From the NCBI GenBank assembly GCA_947095535.1, contig OX352774.1:239531825-239595824 (forward strand): a stretch of DNA of 64,000 bases, given 5' to 3'. Source of the DNA: Poecilobothrus nobilitatus (lineage: Eukaryota > Arthropoda > Insecta > Diptera > Dolichopodidae). The notes under the pieces are model-generated. The model had not been told where the DNA came from. It saw nothing but the letters and a program-made list of their open reading frames with translations, and searched no databases. Positions 23,905-33,504 of the stretch are shown here, in pieces; positions within the stretch are counted from its first letter, which is position 1; every line of letters begins with the position of its first letter. The position numbers were made by a program, and so were the translations under genes.

Positions 23905-24185
23905 AGGGATTTTAAAGTTGTTTACAAAATCAGGGTTTCAATAATTTGTATAGCAAGAGTTTGGAGATGCCAGTCCTCAGTCTCTTAAATGTTTTATTGT
24001 CAAAATATGTATCTAAAAAATATAATACGAATTTAGAGTTGGCTACAAAAATAAGGATTTTAATAATTTGTTTAGCAGTGGCTCGGGGGTGATGGAGCCT
24101 GCATTTGTTGTTAAAAAATGTATGAAAAACATATAATTAGGGAGCATTTTTGAGTTGGTTACAAATGAAATGCACTCAAAAGAAA
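23905..24185 (+). repeat. Degenerate 116-bp tandem repeat, three units
   Basis: The core (A/G)AGTTG..TACAAA followed by CAGG/AAGG and TTTCAATAATTTG or TTTTAATAATTTG recurs near 23918, 24034 and 24150, about 116 bp apart. A similar core recurs near 36496-36700 and once at about 58350. The elements are unnamed and non-coding. Confidence 0.5.
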
Positions 24186-24814
24186 TACAGGCAAATGAAA
24201 ATACAGGCACGTGACATTACAGTCAATAGTAACATGCAATCAAATGAAACATAATCTTGTCTTGTAATAATTACCCATAGTAAACTAATCCTTCAGTAGA
24301 GTTAAAAATAGAGGAATTTTTCAATATGTTTGAAGAAAAACTATATGAGAAAATTATTTTCCAAATATTTTTAAAATGAATGCATATTAAATTTTTTCAT
24401 ATTAAAAAATGTCATATCAACTTTTTTTAACAAAAGTCATTCAAATATTTCGGGGTAAATTTTTTGCTTAGATAAAGCAAATTAATTTTTTTCAATATTG
24501 TAAAAATACTTTATAATTCAACTTTTCACTTCAGTCAATCAATTAATTTTTCCTTCGTTTTTTTTAATTAAAAATTTCAATAATTTATTAATTTTAAAAA
24601 ATTTTATTTTTCTTCTTCGAAAACAATTTTAAGAATTTTTTTTTTTGGTAATAAACGAAAAATAAAATTATTTCGAAAAATTAATTTCAAGTAAATGTCA
24701 CGCCAAATCAAAGTTTATTCCATTTAATATTAAAATGAAATATTATTTTCTATTTTCTTTTTTTTTTTATCTCATCTTAACTGAATTCTTTACACTGTTA
24801 AACATTTTTTTATT

Positions 24815-25262
24815 GGTTGTCAAATCTTCTTTCCAATTTTTTTGTTTTTGTGCTGTCAACGACTTAAGTTTGACATTTAAAATAAATGTCAAATAAAAAC
24901 GAAAAAATTAAAAAATTCAATTTTGAATTGTTTTGTTGAAATTGAACAGTTTTGATTGAACACACAGTTATATCATTCATAATATACTAGTACTTACCTA
25001 TACTGATACATACTCACAAAATCTATTATTTGCTTACATTATGAATTTTGCTAATGCATAATATTATATTATATAAAAATATATTATTTACATATTACTT
25101 ATATGTACGTTGAGTATAATATAAAATAAAATTTGGGTGAGTGGGTTAAAGTATATAGTACTAGTATATGTAAATCCATATTTGTCAAGTGTCAAATTAT
25201 CATGTGATTGACATGACACCATCGTTTATTTTCTTTTATTTTGATTTGACATTTGATTGGTT
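24815..25262. promoter_or_regulatory. Cluster of TGTCAA / TTGACA motifs
   Basis: Within about 450 bp there are GTTGTCAAATC, GCTGTCAACG, TTTGACATTT, AATGTCAAAT, TTTGTCAAGTGTCAAATT, ATTGACATGACACC and ATTTGACATTTG, on both strands. The density exceeds the surrounding DNA by eye. A regulatory role is only a guess; decay of one repeated unit is equally possible. Confidence 0.25.
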
Positions 25263-25810
25263 AATGAAATACATTTTAGTATAGATATTATGTGAATATA
25301 TAATATAGTCAGATTAAAAGAAATATACCATTATATATTTATATTTATAGTTAATAATATATTATATATATTATATATATATATAGATATTATATTTATA
25401 TACCTAGTTGTTAAAAAATATTTTTCAAAAAAAAAATATTTTTCTTTTTTATATTATTGTTTTAAAATTTTTTGATTGATATTTAATTTTCAAAATGATA
25501 TCCTTGAGGAAAATTAAAATTTACATCAGTTTTACAAACCAAGATATTATACTTGTCAGTCTAAACTATCCTAATACAGCCATTCCCACCCAAATCACTT
25601 TAGAAATCCCGATTTTTTTGTGTTTTGTGTGTGTAAAAACAAAATATGAGAAGGACTGAAAATAGAAGAGGAAAACAAACGGAGCAAACAATGTTTTGAA
25701 AAATTCGGGCTCAGAATATTCGGAACCGAAAAAAATATAAAATAAAAATAGGATTTAGTAAGGGGCACTTAAAGAAGATTCGAATAAGAATGACGGTACA
25801 TGCAAATTCC
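25263..25810. other. AT-rich DNA, mixed-complexity stretch at the end
   Basis: TA-rich repeats occupy 25305-25400. From about 25560 the composition is more even and may be an older, unreadable part of the retrotransposon relic that follows. Confidence 0.45.
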
Positions 25811-26045
25811 GTCAGGAAGAAGAAGAACTTCAGAACACTTAAAAACTGCAAAGTTATACTCCGAGTAAGATATGTACATTTAGGGCCACATGCTTTGCTT
25901 TGGGGAAAATGGACTGCTATCTATTAATTCTCTGTAAATCTTTACTTTCTTAGAGGCAGTAGGGCTGACAGATTTTTATAAGTGGAGGTAAAATCTACAA
26001 CACGTAGTATTAGGACGAGCACGCCAGATTTACATAAAAATGTTG
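25811..26045 (+). pseudogene. 3' end of an RNase-H-type non-LTR retrotransposon (relic)
   Basis: The stretch CTTTCTTAGAGGCAGTAGGG (25947-25966) followed by CTGACAGA matches, in reverse complement, the tail of the relic at 40969-41249. Broken translation gives KFRQEEEELQNT, then after a stop KLQSYT. This resembles the cysteine-rich EEET..H..C segment that follows RNase H in I/Jockey/R1-like elements. Frameshifts and stops throughout show it is dead. The end near 26045 is set by loss of similarity to the other copy. Confidence 0.6.
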
Positions 26046-26220
26046 CAGTTCTACTTACATTCCTTAAACAACAATAATCTAATAATCTACATAACATAAA
26101 TATGAATGAAAATGATAAAATCTGATATTTTTTTCTATTTCTATAAATTTTTAAATGAACTCATACTAATGATATATTGTTACGTTACACTTCTTTAGTT
26201 TAAATATTTTAATATTGTGT

Positions 26221-26435
26221 TGACTATAATTTCTTTTTTTTTTAGTGCATTTCTCTGTCATATAAATGTAAACAGGAAATTACACAGCCTTTCATTTTCA
26301 GTCGTGGCTGTAAATGTCATAAGGGGGAATAACTTTTACGACGTATGTGGGATTCGAACCCACACTCCCTCGGTGTTTACAGCGTATTTTATACGCTCTT
26401 ACAAACTAGGCAACCGAGGCCCCACTGACTATAAT
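26221..26435 (-). mobile_element. tRNA-derived SINE with 10-bp target duplication (copy 2)
   Basis: TGACTATAAT occurs at 26221-26230 and 26426-26435 around the element. Read on the minus strand it starts GTGGGGCCTCGGTTGCCTAG and has a perfect B box GGTTCGAATCCC. It continues with a TACGTCGTAAAAG..CCCCCTTATGAC segment and ends in an oligo-A tail (complement of 26231-26243). The head matches copies 1 and 3; the middle is longer than in copy 3. An open plus-strand frame across it (26217-26501) is a shadow. Confidence 0.85.
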
Positions 26436-28075
26436 ATTATGTCAAACTTTAAAGTTTGTTATAAGAATCATGTTAAATTTATGATTAAGTATACTTCATG
26501 AGCGTTGAAAATTTTTGATGAAACAATAATATTTCAATGGGAATTCTCCTCAGTCACATGTCTTAAAACATCTCAATATTTTTAATATATTCTGTTCAAT
26601 TGTACATTTCTTATTATATCACAGGATTTCATCGGTAAACAACAGCCTCAATATCTTATTCACTTAAATAGGCCAGTATATAATACTATATTTTGCTATT
26701 TTTAGAAATTATGCCTAAGCTTTAAGGACTTTTTAGAATTTTTTTTTATTTCGACTTAGTGGCAGATAACTACAATTAAAGCGTTTATTGGTAAAATACT
26801 TTACCAGATATAATATACCTATATGTTATGTTTAAAATATATCATAATAATGAAAAACAATAATAAATAAATGAACTATAAAATTAATTCAATAAATTCT
26901 TTTATTCAATATTTATATTTTATTCAACTATTTGACGAGAGATTTAATAAAAATTAGTGTTAAATATGTTGTTTTTCTGATTACCGTTAATATAGAGACT
27001 GAATGTGCTAAGCATATGCTGGGCAAACCTAAATCTAAAAAAAAATGTAATTTACATTCTATATTTTCATCTATTATATAAAACTTACATAGTCCTTTTT
27101 TAAAAAACCACCACTGATAAAATTTTATCAACAAAATTTAAAATCTCATTAAAAATTTAATATTTTTTTTTGAAACCTATTATTTAAAAAATATCCCCCT
27201 TTAAAATTCAACTTAAAACTCATAACTCAATTAATAATAAAAATTTTGAAAATTATTTATAAAGTGCTGGTTTTAATTTAATTTGTATTTTTTTTTTATT
27301 GTTTTTCTTTTTTTGTGGAAAAATAAAAAAAACTTTCCGGAAATTTTGATTTTTTGACAATATTTTGAATGATTGAAATTTATTGTATTCGAAAATAAAA
27401 TTTTTTTTTTTTTTTATTTCGAAATTAAGTTATTGACTTTATTTTTTTTTTAATTTATTGCTTTTCTTTAGAAATTTCCTAATAATAATATTTCCAAAAT
27501 TTCTGTTTAATTGTTTACTGTCAAAAAGAAAATCATGGAATTGAGAAATTCATTACTGGTAAATCCATTACCATTAGAAATTTGGATTAATTTGTCACAT
27601 TGACAGATGATTTTTTGATTATTTTTGTCTTTTTAATTTTACTGTCAATTCAAAAGCGGATCAAATAAAGGAAGAAAATTCATTTATAAAATTAAAGCCA
27701 ACAAAAATAAAAATTAAAATTAATTATTATATAAGGAATACATTGGTAGATAAGTTTAAGAAAATTTGAAAGAAAACATTTGAGTTATTCTATTCTAACA
27801 TAAATAATGAATTCATGAAATCAAGAAATGTCTAATTTTTAAATGATTTCCACTTTAAAACGAAAGTTTTATTGACTCAATTGATATTTTTCATAACATG
27901 AGGGAAAGCACAAGAAAGGACATAAAAACAATTAAATTTTTTTTTATGTTTTACACATTTTATTGAATTCATATTCCAAACAGTTACGATATTCGATTGT
28001 GAATGCAAACAAAGTGTTACAATTTTATGCTTAAATTATTCTAAGATTATTTTTAAGATTCGTTTTTATTTTAAA
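26436..28075. other. AT-rich DNA without recognised feature
   Basis: No gene was recognised. A few TTGACA/TGTCAA motifs recur at 27355-27650. The minus-strand frame at 26928-27134 shows no domain. Confidence 0.5.
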
Positions 28076-28454
28076 CTAGCAGAGTACCCGGCGTTGCCCG
28101 GAATACTTTATTGGCTTTATGAAATAAAAATTATTAACTTTTGTTTCTGCGTTAATATAATTTAATTAATATAGTTAACTTATTACTATGCATTTACAGA
28201 TTTATGGTAGTTTATATGCATTTATATTTGTATTTATGCATTTATGGTAGTTTATATTCTATTTTTTATTAGATTTAGTTAAATTGAATAAACAGAGCCA
28301 AGAATTAGAGACAATTCTTCTACAAAAATGTTTTGAAGGAATCAATAATCTATTGAGTACACAATGACGGCGAAGTGAATTTCAATTATGACCATAATGT
28401 AGTACATTTGTTTTCGTAAGTAATGTCACTTCATGTTTTTGTGAATTATCCTTT

Positions 28455-28895
28455 TAAGCACATTTTGAAAAATTTGCTATTAGGTTCGCTCTGTCCTTTC
28501 GTCTGTTTTCCAAACTTATATATTCGTTAATATGCGTTAATACCGAAACATAAAATCGTATTTAAATTATAAAAGACCATAATGTAATCAATTTTTTTTT
28601 GTAAGTAATGTCACTTCATGTTTTGGTGAATTATCTTTTTAAGCACATTTTGAAAAATTTGTTATTAAGTTCGCTCTGTCCCTCCGTCTGTTAAAACTTA
28701 TATACTGTTTAATAAAGAGCAATGAAATATTAACTATACATAGGTCTCTTAAAGGAGTAATGTTGTAGAACCGTTGGAGATCCTACAGCACCGACAGCTC
28801 TTCAAATTTTGAAAAAACTTCTTTTAAAATGCGTACATTTCAGGTTCTGTTTAACATATTTTCAATATAAAAAATACATGATTGTTTTTTACCTT
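28455..28895. repeat. Mini-me-like sequence captured in Helitron unit A
   Basis: AAGCACATTTTGAAAAATTTG, GTTCGCTCTGTCC, CCGTCTGTTAAAACTTATA, CATAGGTCTCTTAAA, AGCTCTTCAAATTTTGAAAA and AGGTTCTGTTTAA follow the same order as in the AGCACATTTCC family at 7061-7330. The first part is present twice (28456 and 28641), an internal duplication of about 185 bp. Confidence 0.7.
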
Positions 28896-29489
28896 TATAA
28901 ATCAACCAGAATTTTTTTACATTTTTACAGTTTTTCTAATTATGTTTCCAAATTGATTGGCTAAAAATATGTGTAAAAATTGTATATGGATAAGAATGTA
29001 AGGTTTTCTGTTCTTTAAATATGTATGTACTCATTTTTGATTAAATGATGTACAGAAATGTGAATATGTTTTCTAATTTAATTGATTAAGTTTATAGTAT
29101 TTTTAAATATACCGATATTATACATACTATATGTACATATTTCAATGATATTTTATGGGAAACATGTTATACACATGCATCTTATATAGGTAGATCACAT
29201 GTAAAGACCACATTTAAGTAATGCATTTCTGAATGATGACATGATGATTGTCTAATGTAGGAGATTGTTTCTGTTTTTTAACATGAAAATGTTATGTTGT
29301 TAAGACTTAAAAACAGTATTCTTAAGATACTTAATAAGGTTACTTTAATTACTGTTCTATATTAGAAATTTGCATTGAAAGGTTTTTATGGAATATTAGA
29401 AATAGTATAGATAAAAGTAAAGAGTGTTGGAAATATCTTTTTAATAATAATAACAATACACAAAATTAGGCAAAATATTATTAATAAAT

Positions 29490-30650
29490 GCTCGTGCGGA
29501 AATGGATTAATAAACGTTAACAAACATTTTGTCATAGGCTTTATTTAGAACCATAAATTCATCCTCCCAAATTAGACCGAAATTAGAAACAAAATTTTTT
29601 TTTAACAGTCTATCGTGTCGAAATGTGTTACTGTATCACAACAAAATTTATTGAATGAGTTTGTGTGCCAAAGTGCAATACTTGTGCAAATTTTCAATTA
29701 GTCAAATCGTTTAAGCACAACAACAAAAAATTAAACACTTCATGGCCTGAAGCCTGATGGGTTAATGTATCGTAACCAAATCAACTCAGAAAGCTTTTGT
29801 TATAAAGACCTACACTTTTGTAAATTTTCAACTCAATTGGTAAAACGGTTTAAGTGAGACAACAAAGAAATTAAAAATTTTTATTGAGCCCTGGTGCCGA
29901 AACGGGTTAATGAATCGTAACCAAATCTCCTCAGTGAGTTCCTGTGGTAAAGAGCTACACTTTTGTAAATTTTCAAATCAATTGGCAAAACGGTTTAAGC
30001 GCGACAACAAAGACATTGAAAAACTTCATTGAGTCCTGGTGCCGAAACGGGTTAATGGATCGTAGCCAAATCAACTCAGTGAGCTCTTGCGGTAAAGAGC
30101 TACACTTTGATAAATTTTTACTCAATTGGCCAAACATTTTAAGTGCGACAACTAAGTAAATTACAAAACTTCACTGACCCCTGGTGCCGAAACGGTTTAA
30201 TGGATCAAAACCAAATCAACCCAGTGAGCTCCTGTGGTAAAGATCTACACTATTGTAAAATTTCAACTCAATTGGTCAAACCATTTTAGCAGGACAACAG
30301 AAAAATTTAATGAACTTTGTTTGGCTCTCGTGCCCAAACGGGTTACCGGATCTTCATAAAAATTTGTCACAGGCTTTTTTTCAGACCATAAAACCACCAT
30401 ACAAAATTGGACATAAATCGGAAACAAAAGCCCGGCGGGCTTTTTTGGAAGCCCGCCGGGCCGAATCCGGGTAACATATTGAATCCAAATTTCTTCGGTA
30501 CCCGTCCAATGATAAGAAGAATATTTTTCCAAATTTTCAACTCAATCGATCAAACCGTTTAGGCAGGACAACGAAAAAACGAAACGGCTTTAAATGGCTC
30601 TCGGGCCGCAATGGGTTAATGAACCGAAACGCGATATAGCCTATAACACT
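29490..30650. repeat. Degenerate 145-bp tandem repeats, Helitron unit A
   Basis: The core (C)CGAAACGGGTTAATGGATCG occurs near 29750, 29895, 30040, 30185, 30331, 30460 and 30604, with spacings of 145, 145, 145, 146, 129 and 144. Earlier weak copies lie near 29495 and 29610. Each unit continues with AACTCAGTGAGCTCCTG, AAAGAGCTACAC, TTTTCAACTCAATTGG and a GACAAC step. The three central units are best preserved. Confidence 0.82.
30430..30461. repeat. GC-rich perfect hairpin, Helitron unit A
   Basis: GCCCGGCGGGCTT (30430-30442), loop TTTTGG, then its exact reverse complement (30449-30461). It stands out in AT-rich surroundings, and both arms are conserved in unit B. Confidence 0.92.
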
Positions 30651-30719
30651 TTCCGGGGTCGTAGGAACGTTCCTGCAAAATTTGGTTGCAATCGGACTGG
30701 TGGTTTTTACGTGAAAAGG

Positions 30720-30766
30720 GCACAAACAAACAAACAAACAAACAAACAAATAAACAAACAAACAGA
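30720..30766. repeat. (CAAA)n microsatellite, Helitron unit A
   Basis: Eleven or so CAAA units with one TAAA interruption lie close to the 5' end of the minus-strand Helitron. Confidence 0.9.
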
Positions 30767-31159
30767 ATTTCTTCCTTATTTATTAGACTAGCAGAGTACC
30801 CGGCGTTGCCCGGAGTATTTTATTGGCTTTGTGAAATAAAAATTATTAGCTTTTGTTTCTGCGTTAATATAATTTAATTAATATAGTTAACTTATTACTA
30901 TGCATTTACAGATGCTGGTAGTTTATATTCTATTTTTTATTAGATTTAGTTAATAAACAGAGCCAAGAATTAGAGACAATTCTTCTACAAAAATTTTTTA
31001 AAGGAATCAGTAATCTATTGAGTACACAATTACGGCGAAGTGAATTTCCACAATATATTCTTTAATACCGAGACATAAAATCGCATTTCAATTATGACCA
31101 TAATGTAGTACATTTTTTTTCGTAAGTAATGTCACTTCATGTTTTTGTGAATTATCCTT

Positions 31160-31610
31160 TTCAGCATATTTTGAAAAATTTGCTATTAGGTTCGCTCTGT
31201 CCCTCCGTCTGTTTTCAAAACTTATATATTCGTTAATATTCGTTAATACCGAAACATAAAATCGTATTTAAATTATAAAAGACCATATTGTAATCAATTT
31301 TTTCTTGTAAGTAATGTCACTTCATGTTTTGGTGAATTATCCTTTTAAGCACATTTTGAAAAATTTGTTATTAAGTTCGCTCTGTCCCTCCGTCTGTTAA
31401 AACTTATATACTGTTTAATAAAGAGCAATGAAATATTAACTATGCATAGGTCTCTTAAAAGAGAATTGTTGTAGAACAACTTCTTTATGTACCCTCACCG
31501 TTAGAGATCCTACAGCACCGACAGCTCTTCAAATTTTGAAAAAACTTCTTTTTAAATGCGTACATTTCAGGTTCTGTTTAACATATTTTCAATATAAAAA
31601 ATATATGATT
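31160..31610. repeat. Mini-me-like sequence captured in Helitron unit B
   Basis: The same order of blocks as in unit A, with GTTGTAGAACAACTTCTTTA retained here. That block closely resembles the GTGGAACAACTTTTTCATG step in copy C of the AGCACATTTCC family (about 7225). This copy therefore keeps more of the captured segment. Confidence 0.7.
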
Positions 31611-32212
31611 GTTTTTTACCTTTATAAATCAAGCAGAATTTTTTTACCTTTAGTTTTTCTAATTATGTTTCCAAAGTGATTGGCTAAAAATATGTGTAAA
31701 AATTGTATATGGATAAGAATGTAAGGTTTTCTGTTCTTTAAATATGTATGTGCTCATTTTTGATTAAATGATGTACAGAAATGTGAATATCTTTTCTAAT
31801 TTGATTGATTAAGTTTATAGTATTTTTAAATATACGGATATTATACATACTATATGTACATATTTCAATGATATTTTATGGGAAACATGTTATACACGTG
31901 CATCTTATATAGGTAGATCACCACATGTAAGCAATGCATTTCTGAATGATGGCATGATGATTGTCTAATGTAGGAGATTGTTTCTGTTTTTTAACAACGG
32001 CCGAAAATGTTATGTTGTTAAGACTTAAACACAGTATTCTTAAGATACTTAATAAGCTTAGTTTAATTACTGTTCTATATTAGAAATTTGCATTGAAAGG
32101 TTTTTATGGAATATTAGAAACATATAGACAAAAGTAAAGAGTGTTGGAAATATCTTTTTAATAATAATAACAATACACAAAATTAGGCAAAATATTATTA
32201 ATAAGTGCTCGT

Positions 32213-33370
32213 GCGGAAATGGGTTAACAAACGTTAACAAACATTTTATCACAGGCTTAATTTAGAACCATAAATTCATCCTGCCAAATTAGACAGAAAT
32301 TAGAAACAAAAATTTTTTTTTACAGTCTATCGTGTCGAAATGTGTTAATGTATCAGAACAAAATTTATTGAATGAGTTTGTGTGCCAAAGTGCAGTACTT
32401 GTGCAAATTTTCAATTGGTCAAATCGTTTAAGCACAACAACAAAAAATGAGAATTTCATGGCCTGAAGCCTGATGGGTTAATGTATCGGAACCAAATGAA
32501 CTCAGAAAGCTTTTGTTATAAAGACCTACACTTTTGCAAATTTTCAACTCAATTGGTAAAACGGTTTAAGTGAGACAACAAAGAAATTAAAAATTTTTAT
32601 TGAGCCCTGGTGCCGAAACGGGTTAATGGATCGTAACAAAATGTCCTCAGTGAGCTCCTGTGGTAAAGAGCTACACTTTTGTAAATTTTCAAATCAATTG
32701 GCAAAACCGTTTAAGCGCGACAACAAAGAAATTGAAAAACTTCATTGAGTCCTGGTGCCGAAACGGGTTAATGGATCGTAACCAAATCAACTCAGTGAGC
32801 TTCTGCGGTAAAGAGCTACACTTTGATAAATTTTTAACTCAATTGTCCAAACAGTTTAAAAGCGACAACTAAGTAAATTACAAAACTTCACTGACCCCTG
32901 GTGCCGAAACGGGTTAATAAATCGAAACCAAATCAACTCAGTGAGCTCCTGTGGTAAAGAGCTACACTGTTGTAAATTTTCAACTCAATTGGTCAAACCG
33001 TTTTAGCAGGACAACAGAAAAATTTAATGAACTTTGTTCGGCTCTCGTGCCCAAACGGGTTACCGGATCTTCATAAAAATTTGTCACAGGCTTTTTTTCA
33101 GACCATAAAACCACCATACAAAATTGGACATAAATCGGAAACAAAAGCCCGGCGGGCTTTTTTGGAAGCCCGCCGGGCCGAATCCGGGTAACATATTGAA
33201 TCCAAATTTCTTCGGTACCCGTCCAATGATAAGAAGAATATTTGTCCAAATTTTCAACTCAATCGATCAAACCGTTTAGGCAGGACAACGAAAAAAAGAA
33301 ACGGCTTTAAATGGCCCTCGGGCCGCAATGGGTTAATGAACCGAAACGCGATATAGCCTATAACACTTTC
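32213..33370. repeat. Degenerate 145-bp tandem repeats, Helitron unit B
   Basis: The same repeat series as in unit A. The core GTGCCGAAACGGGTTAAT recurs near 32610, 32755 and 32900, with more diverged units on both sides. Minus-strand frames at 32980-33249 and 33254-33478 lie inside it and parallel those in unit A; they are shadows. Confidence 0.8.
33147..33178. repeat. GC-rich perfect hairpin, Helitron unit B
   Basis: Identical to the hairpin of unit A: 13-bp arms at 33147-33159 and 33166-33178 around TTTTGG. Confidence 0.92.
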
Positions 33371-33436
33371 CGGGGTCGTAGGAACGTTCCTGCAAAATTT
33401 GGTTGCAATCGGACTGGTGGTTTTTACGTGAAAAGG

Positions 33437-33481
33437 GCACAAACAAACAAACAAACAAACAAACAAACAAACAAACAAACA
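33437..33481. repeat. (CAAA)n microsatellite, Helitron unit B
   Basis: An uninterrupted run of about eleven CAAA units at the equivalent place to that in unit A. Confidence 0.9.
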
Positions 33482-33504
33482 GAATTTCTTCCTTATTTAT
33501 TAGA

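Larger units (their letters stand above)
28076..30787 (-). mobile_element. Non-autonomous Helitron, unit A of a head-to-tail dimer
   Basis: On the minus strand the unit begins TCTAATAAATAAGGAAG (30787 downward) and ends CGCCGGGTACTCTGCTAG at 28076. That gives 5' TC, a CCGG..CCGG mini-hairpin about ten bases from the end, and 3' CTAG, the hallmarks of a Helitron. The outer flank after CTAG is T, as expected for insertion between A and T. There is no target duplication. Inside are a (GTTTG)n tract, degenerate 145-bp repeats, a GC-rich hairpin and a captured stretch of the mini-me-like body. No Rep or helicase frame exists, so it depends on an autonomous element. The frame at 30263-30532 shows no domain. 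Confidence 0.82.
30788..33504 (-). mobile_element. Non-autonomous Helitron, unit B of a head-to-tail dimer
   Basis: This is a near copy of unit A (2717 against 2712 bp). On the minus strand it starts TCTAATAAATAAGGAAG (33504 downward) after an A in the flank, and ends GGGTACTCTGCTAG at 30788. It is joined without a single extra base to the TC of unit A. Unit B keeps an ATTCTTTAATACCGAGAC stretch (about 31050) and an ACTTCTTTATGTACCCTC stretch (about 31480) that unit A has lost. Unit A has an extra TTTATGGTAGTTTATATGC duplication near 28200-28250. Substitutions are scattered throughout, so the copies separated some time ago. No protein is encoded. Confidence 0.82.

Noticed and set aside
30263..30532. 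89-codon minus-strand frame, repeated in the second Helitron unit at 32980-33249
   Set aside because: Conservation is explained by the duplication. It spans the GC hairpin and 145-bp repeats and shows no domain.
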